36,960 bases of DNA from the NCBI RefSeq assembly GCF_001751255.1, contig NZ_LJGW01000325.1:4389-41348 (forward strand), in the 5' to 3' direction. Of this stretch, positions 7,785 to 16,291 are shown one piece after another. Within the stretch, counting starts at the first letter, position 1. Each line of letters starts with the position of its first letter. A model generated the notes under the pieces. The model made no database searches, was not told the DNA's origin, and worked only from the letters and a program-made list of their open reading frames with translations. Both the position numbers and the translations under genes were made by a program. Origin of the DNA: Streptomyces nanshensis. GTDB taxonomy: Bacteria; Actinomycetota; Actinomycetes; Streptomycetales; Streptomycetaceae.

Positions 7785-7816
7785 GGCACAGGCACCGCGG
7801 TGGCGGTGCCTGTGCC
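7785..7816. terminator. Bidirectional terminator between hexosaminidase and acyl-CoA dehydrogenase
   Basis: Perfect 14-bp inverted repeat GGCACAGGCACCGC (7785-7798) with its complement at 7803-7816 and a 4-base loop. It lies between convergent genes. Very stable, with no T-run. Confidence 0.8.
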
Positions 7817-7847
7817 GGTGCGTCGGCCGGTCGTCGGCGTGCGGTGG

Positions 7848-9011
7848 TCAGCCGACGCCCAACTCCCTTGCCACCAGCATCCGCTGGACCTCGCTCGTGC
7901 CCTCGCCGATCTCCAGGATCTTGGAGTCCCGCCACATGCGGGCCACCGGATACTCGTTCATGAAGCCGTAGCCGCCGTGGATCTGCGTGGCCTCGCGGGC
8001 GTTGGTGACCGCGATCTCCGAGGAGTACAGCTTCGCCAGCGCCGCCTCCTTCTTGAACGGTTCGCCGTGCAGCAGCCGGGACGCCGCGTCGCGCCACGCG
8101 ATCCGTGCCGTGTGCGCCCGCATCTCCATGTCGGCCAGCTTGAACTGGATGGCCTGGTTGCTGCCGATCGGCTTGCCGAACGCCTGCCGCGTGTTCGCAT
8201 AGCTCACCGACTCGTCGACGCAGCCCTGCGCGAGCCCCGTCGCCAGGGCGGAGATCGCGATCCGGCCCTCGTCGAGGATGCGGAGGAACTGGGCGTAGCC
8301 GCGGCCCTCTTCGCCGAGCAGATTCGCCGCGGGCACTCGTACGTCCGAGAAGGACAGCTCGCGGGTGTCGGAGGCGTTCCAGCCGACCTTCGAGTACGGG
8401 GCGGCGACCGTGAAGCCGGGGGTGCCGGAGGGCACGATGATCGTCGAGATCCGCGGCGCCCCGTTGTCCTTGCGGCCCGTGACGGCGGTGACGGTGACCA
8501 GACCGGTGATGTCCGTACCGGAGTTGGTGATGAAGCACTTCGACCCGTTGATCACCCACTCCCCGGTCTTCTCGTCCCGCTCGGCCGTCGTACGGGTGCC
8601 GCCCGCGTCGGAGCCGCACTCGGGCTCGGTCAGACCGAAGGCGCCCAGCATCTCGCCCGAGCACAGCCGCGGCAGCCACTCGCGCTTCTGCTCCTCGGTG
8701 CCGAACCGGAAGACCGGCATGGCGCCCAGGGAGACACCGGCCTCCAGGGTGATGGCCACCGAGGAGTCCACGCGGGCCAGTTCCTCCAGGGCGAGGCACA
8801 GCGCCAGGTAGTCGCCGCCCATGCCGCCGTACTCCTCGGGGAACGGCAGCCCGAACAGGCCCATCTCGCCCATCTGCCGCACGATGTCGTACGGGAACTC
8901 GTGCCGCTCGTAGAACTCGCCGATCTTCGGGGCGACGACCTTCTGCGCGAACTCCTCGACGGTACGGCGGAGTTCCTCGTGCTCGGTGGAGAGGCGGTGG
9001 TCGAGAGACAT
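7848..9011 (-). CDS. acdH: Acyl-CoA dehydrogenase (AcdH-like, branched/short chain)
   Basis: FAD enzyme introducing the alpha,beta double bond in acyl-CoA. 387 residues with the usual N-terminal helical, middle beta (FGLTEPECGSDAGG) and C-terminal helical (QIHGGYGFMNEYPVARMWRD) domains. The catalytic-base motif near the end is EGTSEVQR, with Glu in the MCAD-type position. The ATG at 9009-9011 has AAGGAG 11 nt upstream; a GTG 9 nt earlier would overlap the stop of the preceding gene but sits too close to that site. Last gene of the carboxylase/HMG-CoA lyase operon. In Streptomyces, AcdH acts on branched acyl-CoAs from Val, Leu and Ile; given the operon, isovaleryl-CoA is the likely substrate here (inference). 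Confidence 0.93.
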   Translation of the reverse strand: MSLDHRLSTEHEELRRTVEEFAQKVVAPKIGEFYERHEFPYDIVRQMGEMGLFGLPFPEEYGGMGGDYLALCLALEELARVDSSVAITLEAGVSLGAMPVFRFGTEEQKREWLPRLCSGEMLGAFGLTEPECGSDAGGTRTTAERDEKTGEWVINGSKCFITNSGTDITGLVTVTAVTGRKDNGAPRISTIIVPSGTPGFTVAAPYSKVGWNASDTRELSFSDVRVPAANLLGEEGRGYAQFLRILDEGRIAISALATGLAQGCVDESVSYANTRQAFGKPIGSNQAIQFKLADMEMRAHTARIAWRDAASRLLHGEPFKKEAALAKLYSSEIAVTNAREATQIHGGYGFMNEYPVARMWRDSKILEIGEGTSEVQRMLVARELGVG

Positions 9012-9016
9012 CGTGG

Positions 9017-9997
9017 TCACTGCTCCTTGTGGGAGTTCGGGTGGGAGCCCGCACCGCTGTCGGCGCCGGTGAGCGCGCGTACGGTGCGCGAGGGGCTGGG
9101 GCGGCCCAGCCGGTCCGCCATCCAGGCGCTGGTGGCCGTCAGGCGGGCGAGATCGACCCCGGTCGCGATGCCCAGGCCCTGGAGCATCCAGACGAGGTCC
9201 TCGGTGGCGAGATTGCCGGTGGCGCTCTTGGCGTACGGGCAGCCGCCGAGGCCGCCCGCCGAGGCGTCGACCGTGGTCACGCCGTGCCGGAGCGCGGTGA
9301 GCGTGTTGGAGAGCGCCTGGCCGTAGGTGTCGTGGAAGTGCACGGCGATGCGCCCGACCGGCACGCCCGCGGCGGTCAACTCGCGCAGCAGCGCCTCGAC
9401 ATGGCCGGGCGTGGCGACGCCGATGGTGTCGCCGAGGCTCAGCTCGTCGCACCCCATCTCCAGCAGCGCGCGGCACACCCTGACCACCTGGGCGGGCGGT
9501 ACGGCGCCCTCCCACGGGTCGCCGAAGCACATGGAGACATAGCCGCGCACCCACTGCTCCTCGGCCTTGGCGCGGGTGACCACCGGATCGAACATCGCCA
9601 GGGACTCGTCCAGGGAACGGTTGAGGTTGGCCCTCGCGAAGGACTCGGTGGCGCTCGCGAACACCGCGATGTGCCGGCAGTCGTGGGCCACGGCCCGCTC
9701 CAGGCCGCGGGCGTTGGGCACCAGCACCGGCAGCCGCAGATCCGCGGGGAGATCCGCGAGCAGCGGCATCAGCGCCTCGGCGTCGGCGAGTTGGGGCACC
9801 CACTTGGGGTGGACGAAGCTCGTCGCCTCGACGGTCTCCAGGCCCGCGCGGTACAGCCGGTGGATGAACTCGGACTTGACCTCGACGGGGACCGTCGACT
9901 GCTCGTTCTGCAGGCCGTCCCGCGGGCCGACCTCGTACACGCGCACCTCGGACGGCAGGCCGTCCGCGGCGAACCGCATCGGCAGGCCCTGCATCAT
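9017..9997 (-). CDS. Hydroxymethylglutaryl-CoA lyase
   Basis: Cleaves 3-hydroxy-3-methylglutaryl-CoA to acetoacetate and acetyl-CoA, the last step of leucine breakdown. 326 residues, TIM barrel of the HMGL/DRE family. Seen: VGPRDGLQNE near residue 25 with the metal-binding Asp, VHFHDTYGQ with the two metal His, and the signature GLGGCPYAKSATGN with the active-site Cys. ATG at 9995-9997 overlaps the stop of the upstream biotin carboxylase gene by 4 bases (ATGA) behind AAGGAGG, implying translational coupling. Family assignment is firm. Confidence 0.95.
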   Translation of the reverse strand: MMQGLPMRFAADGLPSEVRVYEVGPRDGLQNEQSTVPVEVKSEFIHRLYRAGLETVEATSFVHPKWVPQLADAEALMPLLADLPADLRLPVLVPNARGLERAVAHDCRHIAVFASATESFARANLNRSLDESLAMFDPVVTRAKAEEQWVRGYVSMCFGDPWEGAVPPAQVVRVCRALLEMGCDELSLGDTIGVATPGHVEALLRELTAAGVPVGRIAVHFHDTYGQALSNTLTALRHGVTTVDASAGGLGGCPYAKSATGNLATEDLVWMLQGLGIATGVDLARLTATSAWMADRLGRPSPSRTVRALTGADSGAGSHPNSHKEQ

Positions 9998-12243
9998 GCC
10001 TCCGCCTCCTTCCGGCCGGCGGCACCGGCCTCGCGGGTCTCGCGGTGCCCGTCCGTCTCGCCGGTGCCCGGGGCCGCCGGGTCCGCGTCCTGCGCCTCGG
10101 AACGGGGCTCGGGGTGGGGTTCGACGACGGCGAGCACCTGGTCCATGGCGACGGTGCTGCCGGCCGTGACGTCCAGTTCGGTGACCGTGCCGTCGTAGGG
10201 AGCGGTGATGACGTGCTCCATCTTCATCGCCTCGACGACCAGCAGGCTCTGGCCCGCCGTGACCTTGTCCCCGGCGGCGGCCTTCACCACCGTGACGGTG
10301 CCGGGCATGGGCGCGGTCAGCGCGTCGGCGCCGTGCGCTCCCGCTCCGCCGCGCAGGGCCGCGGCCACCGGGTCGTGGTCCTGTATGTGCCAGCCGTCGC
10401 CGTCGCGGCCGAGCCAGTGGCCCGACTCGGAGGCGGCGCAGGCCAGTTGGAGGGTGACGTCGCCCCATTCGACGAGCAGCCCGTGCGCACCGGCGCCCTC
10501 GGCGATACGGGCCGTACGGACCTCGCCGTCGCCGACACGGACCTCCACCGCACCGGGCCCTCCGGGGTGCTGTGCGGATTCCCGGGCGGCGTCGAGCGCC
10601 CGTACGCGCACGGCCACCGGGTCGTGTCCCGGCGCCCGCAGATGGTGCACCGTCCAGGCCGGTTCGCCGCCGAGGCGCCAGCCGGAGGGCACCGAGAACG
10701 GGTCCGTCCAGCCGCTGCCGGCCCCGGACGGGGAGGGCGCGAACGGCGCTTCGAGCGCCGCGTGACGCAGCAGCGCCGCCGTCCCGTAGACCTCTTCGGG
10801 GATCTCACGCGGCACCAGCGACGCGGCGGCCCGCTCGACCAGCCCGGTGTCGAGGGCGCCCGCGGCCACGTCCGGATGTGCCAACAGCCGCCGCAGAAAA
10901 CCGGTGTTGGTGTCCACGCCGAGCACCGTCGTCGCCGCGAGGGCGGCACGCAGCCTGCGCAGCGCGGTGGGACGGTCCGGGCCGTGGGCGATGACCTTGG
11001 CGAGCATCGGGTCGTACGTCGTGCCGACCTCGGTGCCGGGCAGCAGCCCCGAATCCGTCCGTACGCCGGGACCCTCCGCCTCGCGCAGCAGCAGCACCGT
11101 GCCCGCCGAGGGCAGGAAGTCGACCCTGCCGGCGTCCGGTTCGGCGCCCGCGCCCTCGCCCGGGGAGGCACGGTGGGCCAGCGCGGTCTCGGCGCAGATG
11201 CGCGCCTCGACGGCATGGCCGTTCAGTGCGATGCCGGACTGGCCGAAGGCGAGGGGCTCGCCCGCGGCGACCCGGAGCTGCCACTCGACGAGATCCACGC
11301 CCGTGATCAGCTCTGTGACGGGGTGCTCGACCTGGAGGCGGGTGTTCATCTCCATGAAGTAGTACGGACGCGGTGTGCCCTCTCCGCTCGCCCCGGACTC
11401 GCCGCCCGGCACGATGAACTCCACGGTGCCCGCGCCCCGGTAGCCGCACGAGCGGGCGGCCTCCACCGCGGCCTCGCCCATGGCCGCACGGGTCGCCTCG
11501 TCCAGCAGCGGACTCGGCGCCTCCTCGACGATCTTCTGGTGGCGCCGCTGAAGCGAGCACTCGCGCTCGCCCAGGTGCACGACGTTGCCGTGTCCGTCGG
11601 CGAGGACCTGGATCTCGATATGGCGGGGGGAGTCGATCCAGCGCTCGACCAGCAGTGTGTCGTCGCCGAAGGAGCCGAGGGCCTCCCGCCGGGCCGCCGC
11701 GATCTCGTCGCCGAGGGCGGCCTCCTCCCGTACCAGCCGCATGCCCTTGCCGCCGCCGCCCGCGGACGGCTTCAGCAGGACGGGCATGCCGATCTCCCGT
11801 GCGGCGGCGGCCAGTTCGGCGTCGTCGAGCCCGGACCCGGATGAGCCCGGCACCACGGGGACGCCCGCCGCCCGTACCGTCTCCTTGGCGCGGATCTTGT
11901 CGCCCATCAGGTCGATCGCCGCCGCGGGCGGACCGATGAACGTCAGCCCCGCCTGTGAACACGCCTGTGCGAAGGGCGCGTTCTCCGCGAGGAAGCCATA
12001 GCCGGGGTGTACCGCCTGGGCCCCGCTGCGCGCGGCGGCCTCCAGCAGCCGTTCCGCCGACAGATAGCTGGACGCGGCCTGCGCGGGCCCGATGCGTACG
12101 GCCGTGTCGGCCTCCCGCACATGACGGGCCCCCGCGTCGGCGTCGCTGTAGACGGCCACCGACGTGATGCCGAGCTGCCGCAGGGTGCGGATCACGCGGA
12201 CGGCGATCTCGCCGCGGTTGGCCACCAGCACGGTGTCGAACAT
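9994..12243 (-). CDS. Acyl-CoA (3-methylcrotonyl-CoA type) carboxylase alpha subunit, biotin carboxylase + BCCP
   Basis: Carboxylates biotin with ATP and bicarbonate and carries it to the partner carboxyltransferase. 749 residues: biotin carboxylase N-domain (VLVANRGEIAVRVIRTLRQLG), ATP-grasp (KPSAGGGGKGM; MEMNTRLQVEHPVTE), biotin carboxylase C-domain, a linker/BT-like region, and a C-terminal biotinyl domain with EAMKMEH (biotin Lys about 674). A charged tail of about 35 residues follows. The start at 12243 gives the usual MFDTVLVANRGE; in-frame ATG 12258 and GTG 12264 are possible because ribosome-site spacing does not settle it. The gene starts 32 nt after the beta-subunit stop. The set beta/alpha/HMG-CoA lyase/acyl-CoA dehydrogenase marks leucine catabolism rather than propionyl-CoA carboxylation (inference). 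Confidence 0.93.
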   Translation of the reverse strand: MFDTVLVANRGEIAVRVIRTLRQLGITSVAVYSDADAGARHVREADTAVRIGPAQAASSYLSAERLLEAAARSGAQAVHPGYGFLAENAPFAQACSQAGLTFIGPPAAAIDLMGDKIRAKETVRAAGVPVVPGSSGSGLDDAELAAAAREIGMPVLLKPSAGGGGKGMRLVREEAALGDEIAAARREALGSFGDDTLLVERWIDSPRHIEIQVLADGHGNVVHLGERECSLQRRHQKIVEEAPSPLLDEATRAAMGEAAVEAARSCGYRGAGTVEFIVPGGESGASGEGTPRPYYFMEMNTRLQVEHPVTELITGVDLVEWQLRVAAGEPLAFGQSGIALNGHAVEARICAETALAHRASPGEGAGAEPDAGRVDFLPSAGTVLLLREAEGPGVRTDSGLLPGTEVGTTYDPMLAKVIAHGPDRPTALRRLRAALAATTVLGVDTNTGFLRRLLAHPDVAAGALDTGLVERAAASLVPREIPEEVYGTAALLRHAALEAPFAPSPSGAGSGWTDPFSVPSGWRLGGEPAWTVHHLRAPGHDPVAVRVRALDAARESAQHPGGPGAVEVRVGDGEVRTARIAEGAGAHGLLVEWGDVTLQLACAASESGHWLGRDGDGWHIQDHDPVAAALRGGAGAHGADALTAPMPGTVTVVKAAAGDKVTAGQSLLVVEAMKMEHVITAPYDGTVTELDVTAGSTVAMDQVLAVVEPHPEPRSEAQDADPAAPGTGETDGHRETREAGAAGRKEAEA

Positions 12244-12275
12244 GGTCACAGTCCCCATCGTCACGATGCAGCCCC

Positions 12276-13991
12276 TCACATTCGGAAGACGCCGAAGGCG
12301 GGCTCGCCGGAATCCTTCGCCGGGAGCGGGGCGTTGGCGCACGCGGTCAGCGCGAGACCCAGCACCGTCCGCGTGTCCAGCGGGTCGATCACCCCGTCGT
12401 CCCAGAGCCTGGCCGTCGCGTAGTAGGCGTTGCCCTGCTCCTCGTACTGCGCACGCACCGGGGCGCGGAACTCCGCCTCCTCCTCGGCGCTCCACTCCTC
12501 GCCGCGGGCCTCCAACTGGTCGCGCTTGACGGTCGCCAGGACCGCCGCGGCCTGCTCGCCGCCCATCACCGAGATCTTGGCGTTGGGCCACATCCACAGG
12601 AAGCGGGGGCTGTAGGCGCGGCCGCACATCGAGTAGTTCCCCGCGCCGTACGAACCGCCTATGACGACCGTCAGCTTCGGCACCCTCGTACAGGCCACGG
12701 CCGTCACCATCTTCGCGCCGTGCTTGGCGATGCCGCCCGCCTCGTAGTCGCGGCCGACCATGAAGCCCGAGATGTTCTGGAGGAAGAGCAGGGGGATGCC
12801 GCGCTGGTCGCACAGCTCGATGAAGTGCGCGCCCTTCTGGGCCGATTCGGAGAAGAGGATGCCGTTGTTGGCGACGATGCCGACCGGATGGCCGTGGATC
12901 CGGGCGAAGCCGGTGATCAGCGTCGTGCCGAACTCGGCCTTGAACTCCTGGAAGCGTGAACCGTCCACCACGCGCGCGATCACCTCGCGTACGTCGTAGG
13001 GCGTGCGCGAGTCGACCGGCACCGCGCCGTAGAGCCCCGACGGGTCGACCGCGGGCGGCTCCGCCGCGCGCACCGGCCACGGCAGCGGACGGCGGTCCGG
13101 CAGGGTGCTCGCGATGTGGCGGACGATGCGCAGCGCATGGGCGTCGTCCTCCGCGAGATGGTCCGTGACACCGGAGACGCGGCTGTGCACCTCGCCGCCG
13201 CCCAGCTCCTCGGCCGTGACGACCTCGCCGGTGGCGGCCTTCACCAGCGGCGGGCCGCCCAGGAAGATCGTGCCCTGGCTCCGTACGATCACGGCCTCGT
13301 CGCTCATGGCCGGCACATACGCACCGCCCGCCGTGCACGAGCCCAGCACCGCCGCGATCTGCGGGATGCCCGCGCCGGACATCCGCGCCTGGTTGTAGAA
13401 GATCCGCCCGAAGTGCTCCCGGTCGGGGAAGACGTCGTCCTGCATCGGCAGGAACGCGCCGCCGGAGTCGACGAGATAGACGCACGGGAGCCTGTTCTCC
13501 AGGGCGATCTCCTGGGCGCGCAGATGCTTCTTCACCGTCATCGGGTAATACGTGCCGCCCTTGACCGTGGCGTCGTTGGCGACGACGACCACCTCGCGGC
13601 CGGAGACCCGGCCGATGCCCGCGATCACGCCCGCCGCCGGCGCCGCACCCCCGTACATCCCCTCCGCCGCGAGCGGTGCGATCTCCAGGAACGGCGAGCC
13701 AGGATCGAGCAGGGCGTCCACGCGGTCGCGCGGGAGCAGTTTGCCCCGCTGCGTGTGGCGCGCACGGGCGCGCTCGCCCCCGCCGAGCCGTGCCGCTGCC
13801 AGCTTCTCCCGTAGCTGCGCGGCCAGTTCGCGGTGCGCCGCCTCGTTCGTACGGCAGGACTCCGACGACAGGTCGATGCTGCTGCCCAGCGCCGGAGCCG
13901 CTCCTTCCGCGGCCTCCGCGGATCCGGGGAACAGCCCCGCTCCCGGGACGGCAGCCCGTCCCGGTGCCCACTGCGGCTGGTCGTGCCTCAC
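12276..13991 (-). CDS. Acyl-CoA (3-methylcrotonyl-CoA type) carboxylase beta subunit, carboxyltransferase
   Basis: Transfers CO2 from carboxybiotin to the acyl-CoA. 571 residues with N- and C-terminal crotonase-like carboxyltransferase domains. Seen: [48 protein letters not shown] motif (as [17 protein letters not shown]), [14 protein letters not shown]. These features fit methylcrotonyl-CoA carboxylase beta better than propionyl-CoA carboxylase beta. The first 38 or so residues are a family-atypical extension. Start GTG 13991 follows a GGGGG stretch. First gene of the minus-strand operon; its promoter should lie in 13992-14190, beside the paired TetR-type operators. Confidence 0.93.
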   Translation of the reverse strand: MRHDQPQWAPGRAAVPGAGLFPGSAEAAEGAAPALGSSIDLSSESCRTNEAAHRELAAQLREKLAAARLGGGERARARHTQRGKLLPRDRVDALLDPGSPFLEIAPLAAEGMYGGAAPAAGVIAGIGRVSGREVVVVANDATVKGGTYYPMTVKKHLRAQEIALENRLPCVYLVDSGGAFLPMQDDVFPDREHFGRIFYNQARMSGAGIPQIAAVLGSCTAGGAYVPAMSDEAVIVRSQGTIFLGGPPLVKAATGEVVTAEELGGGEVHSRVSGVTDHLAEDDAHALRIVRHIASTLPDRRPLPWPVRAAEPPAVDPSGLYGAVPVDSRTPYDVREVIARVVDGSRFQEFKAEFGTTLITGFARIHGHPVGIVANNGILFSESAQKGAHFIELCDQRGIPLLFLQNISGFMVGRDYEAGGIAKHGAKMVTAVACTRVPKLTVVIGGSYGAGNYSMCGRAYSPRFLWMWPNAKISVMGGEQAAAVLATVKRDQLEARGEEWSAEEEAEFRAPVRAQYEEQGNAYYATARLWDDGVIDPLDTRTVLGLALTACANAPLPAKDSGEPAFGVFRM

Positions 13992-14124
13992 CTCGCGCCC
14001 CCTCGCTCGATCGCCTGTCCGCCGGCCCTCGCCGCGGACCTCCGCCTGCGGCCACCGGCAGCCTCGCCGCGGCGGTCTCCGGAGGCTTTCCCTGCGGGAT
14101 CCGCGGCGACGTCCTGAACAGCCC

Positions 14125-14142
14125 GGTTAACGGCCATTAACC
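14125..14142. promoter_or_regulatory. TetR-type operator, copy 1
   Basis: GGTTAACGGCCATTAACC: inverted repeat GGTTA-N8-TAACC in the gap between the carboxylase operon and the divergent TetR gene, sharing GGTTAACG and TAACC with copy 2 at 29-bp spacing. Probably bound by the adjacent TetR protein. Confidence 0.7.
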
Positions 14143-14153
14143 ACTGTCCGACA

Positions 14154-14171
14154 GGTTAACGCTCGCTAACC
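14154..14171. promoter_or_regulatory. TetR-type operator, copy 2
   Basis: GGTTAACGCTCGCTAACC repeats the GGTTA-N8-TAACC pattern. It covers the -35 hexamer and part of the spacer of the tetR promoter, which implies autorepression. Confidence 0.72.
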
Positions 14172-14185
14172 CTCCTGTCTAGAAT
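14156..14185 (+). promoter_or_regulatory. Promoter of the TetR gene (leaderless)
   Basis: TTAACG (14156-14161), an 18-bp spacer and TAGAAT (14180-14185) end 6 nt before the ATG at 14192. There is no ribosome site, so the transcript probably starts at or next to the ATG. Confidence 0.6.
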
Positions 14186-14191
14186 GGATCC

Positions 14192-14902
14192 ATGAGCACG
14201 CAGACGGGGTCCGCCCCCACCCGCCGCGAGCAGATCCTGCGGGAGGCTGCCCGTCTCTTCGCCGAGCGCGGCTTCCACGGTGTCGGCGTCGACGAGATAG
14301 GAGCCGCCGTCGGCATCAGCGGCCCCGGTCTCTACCGGCACTTCGCCGGGAAGGACGCGATGCTCGCCGAGCTTCTCGTCGGCATCAGCGAGCGGCTGCA
14401 CGAGGGCGGCCGGATGCGGCTGCGGGAGTCGGCCGCCGCCGGGCTCTCCCCGGAGGCAGCGCTCGACGCGCTGATCGCCGGGCATATCGACTTCGCCCTC
14501 GACGACCGTGCGTTGATCACGCTCCACGACCGCGAGCTGGACAGGCTGCGCGAGAGCGACCGCAAGCAGGTCCGCAAGCTCCAGCGGCAGTACGTCGAGC
14601 TGTGGGTGGACGCCGTACGGGCCATATATCCCCAGCTCACGTCGCTGGAGGCACGGGTCGCGGTGCACACCGTCTTCGGGCTGCTCAACTCCACGCCGCA
14701 TCTGAGCGGTTCGTCCGCGCTGCCGGACCGCGAGACGACCGCGGGGCTGCTGCACCGCCTCGCGCGGGGCGCCCTCGCGGCGGCGCCGGGCAGCGCGGAA
14801 AGCAGTACGGAAAGCAGTACGGAAAGCGGTCACGGCGGCGGCCGTTCGGGCGCCGGATCCGTGGGTACTACCGCCGGTACGAGCTCTGGACAGCGCGACT
14901 GA
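14192..14902 (+). CDS. TetR-family regulator of branched-chain acyl-CoA catabolism
   Basis: 236 residues. N-terminal TetR helix-turn-helix at about 12-58 (REQILREAARLFAERGF, GISGPGLYRHFAGKDAML), then a helical ligand-binding domain. The last 35 residues are Ser/Gly/Thr-rich and include a near-perfect 12-bp tandem duplication coding ESST-ESST-ESG. It is divergent from the carboxylase operon and upstream of a second acyl-CoA dehydrogenase. Two matching dyads in the gap argue for control of both directions and itself. The ligand may be a leucine-derived acyl-CoA, by analogy with catabolic TetR proteins (inference). The ATG is chosen because a -10 lies 6 nt upstream. Confidence 0.9.
   Translation: MSTQTGSAPTRREQILREAARLFAERGFHGVGVDEIGAAVGISGPGLYRHFAGKDAMLAELLVGISERLHEGGRMRLRESAAAGLSPEAALDALIAGHIDFALDDRALITLHDRELDRLRESDRKQVRKLQRQYVELWVDAVRAIYPQLTSLEARVAVHTVFGLLNSTPHLSGSSALPDRETTAGLLHRLARGALAAAPGSAESSTESSTESGHGGGRSGAGSVGTTAGTSSGQRD
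14801..14832. repeat. 12-bp tandem repeat in the TetR gene 3' end
   Basis: GGAAAGCAGTAC occurs twice in tandem and starts a third imperfect copy (GGAAAGCGGT). In frame it codes the repeated ESST. Confidence 0.75.
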
Positions 14903-14927
14903 CCCGTGGGTAGCTTATTGACTGAGC

Positions 14928-14935
14928 AAGCGCTT
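14928..14935. promoter_or_regulatory. AAGCGCTT palindrome upstream of acyl-CoA dehydrogenase
   Basis: Perfect 8-bp palindrome beside a TTGACT -35-like hexamer (14918-14923). It differs from the two tetR operators and may bind another regulator. Weak evidence. Confidence 0.3.
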
Positions 14936-14994
14936 AGCCAAGCCCGGCGCCGGGAACCGCGGCGCGACACCGCCGCAGACGAGGAGGCGTGCCA

Positions 14995-16152
14995 GTGCGA
15001 CGCACGGTTTTCGACGAGGACCACGAGGCGTTCCGCCAGACGATCCGGGACTTCATCCGGTCCGAGGCCGTACCCCACTACCCCGAGTGGGCCGAACAGG
15101 GCTACGTGCCGCGGGAGTTCTACAAGAAACTCGGCGAGCTGGGCGTCTTCGGCATCGAGGTCCCGGAGGAGTACGGCGGCGCGGGCGAGAAGAGCTTCAA
15201 GTTCAACGCGGTGATCACCGAGGAGTGCGCACGCGCCGGTGTCAGCTTCGGCGGTTCCAGCGTGCACACGGCGCTCTGCCTGCCGTACATACTCAAGTAC
15301 GGCAACGAGGAGCAGAAGCGCCGCTGGCTGCCCTCCTTCGTCTCCGGCGACATGATGACGGCGATCGCCATGACCGAGCCCGGTACCGGCTCCGACCTCG
15401 CAGGCATGAAGACCACCGCACGTCTCTCCGAGGACGGCACGCACTACGTCCTCAACGGCGCCAAGACCTTCATCACCGGCGGCGTCCAGGCCGACCGGGT
15501 GCTGGTGTGCTGCCGTACGTCGCCGCCCGACCCGGAGGACCGGCGCGGCGGCATCTCCATCCTCGTCGTCGACGCCAAGAGCGAGGGCTACGCGGTCGGC
15601 AGGAAGCTGGAGAAGCTCGGGCTGCGCGCCTCTGACACCGCCGAACTCTCCTTCACCGACGTCAAGGTGCCCGTCGAGGACATGCTCGGCGAACCCGGCA
15701 AGGCCTTCACGTACTTGACGCACAATCTGCCGCAGGAGCGGCTGGGCATCGCGATCGGCGCGTACGCCATGTCGGACGCCGCCGTGCGTTTCGCGCACGA
15801 GTACGTGAACGAGCGCACGGTCTTCGGCCGTGAGGTCGCCTCGTTCCAGAACACCAAGTTCGTCCTCGCGGACTGCAAGGCGGACGTCGACGCGATGCAG
15901 GCCGTGTGCGACCGTGCCCTGGAGGCGCTGGACGCCGACGATCTGACGCCGGCGGACGCGGCCTCGGCGAAGCTGTTCACCACCGAGCTGGCGGCCCGCG
16001 TCATCGACAAGTGCCTCCAGTTGCACGGCGGTTACGGCTACATGCTGGAGTACCCGATCGCCGGGCTGTACGCCGACACCCGCGTCTCGCGGATCTACGG
16101 CGGCACGAGCGAGGTCATGCGCTCGATCGTGGCCAAGTCGATGGGGCTGTGA
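14995..16152 (+). CDS. Acyl-CoA dehydrogenase (LCAD/IVD-like catalytic-base arrangement)
   Basis: 385 residues; FAD-dependent oxidation of acyl-CoA. Seen: AMTEPGTGSDLAG in the middle domain and QLHGGYGYMLEYPIAGLYAD in the C-terminal domain. The terminal motif is YGGTSEVMR, with Gly where MCAD-type enzymes have the catalytic Glu. The base is therefore probably the Glu of NLPQERLGIA, as in LCAD and isovaleryl-CoA dehydrogenase. This differs from the acdH-type paralogue in the same window, so the two likely have different substrates. Start GTG 14995 has GGAGG 7 nt upstream; GTG 14989 is too close to it. Located 92 nt after tetR; a palindromic AAGCGCTT lies in that gap. Confidence 0.93.
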   Translation: MRRTVFDEDHEAFRQTIRDFIRSEAVPHYPEWAEQGYVPREFYKKLGELGVFGIEVPEEYGGAGEKSFKFNAVITEECARAGVSFGGSSVHTALCLPYILKYGNEEQKRRWLPSFVSGDMMTAIAMTEPGTGSDLAGMKTTARLSEDGTHYVLNGAKTFITGGVQADRVLVCCRTSPPDPEDRRGGISILVVDAKSEGYAVGRKLEKLGLRASDTAELSFTDVKVPVEDMLGEPGKAFTYLTHNLPQERLGIAIGAYAMSDAAVRFAHEYVNERTVFGREVASFQNTKFVLADCKADVDAMQAVCDRALEALDADDLTPADAASAKLFTTELAARVIDKCLQLHGGYGYMLEYPIAGLYADTRVSRIYGGTSEVMRSIVAKSMGL

Positions 16153-16218
16153 GCGAGTTGGGCCCCGACGGGCCGGGTCCCCGCGAGCGCGTACGGCGGG
16201 ACGGCGGCGGCGATGTGA

Positions 16219-16239
16219 TCCGGAACGCTTTCTTCCGGA
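16219..16239. terminator. Hairpin after acyl-CoA dehydrogenase
   Basis: TCCGGAA (16219-16225) and TTCCGGA (16233-16239) with a 7-base loop, 67 nt past the stop and before the next gene. It may be a modest terminator or an operator for the thioesterase gene. Confidence 0.45.
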
Positions 16240-16291
16240 GTGTGATCTGCGCCGTGACCTCCGGTGCCGCACCGCGGGCACAATCGCCGGC

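Noticed and set aside
9012..10025. Upstream extension of the acyl-CoA dehydrogenase frame
   Set aside because: Overlaps the HMG-CoA lyase gene out of frame; family homology begins at MSLDHRLS.
12244..14055. Upstream extension of the biotin carboxylase frame, which would give 1353 residues
   Set aside because: It runs out of frame through the whole carboxyltransferase gene; true homology begins at MFDTVLVANRGE.
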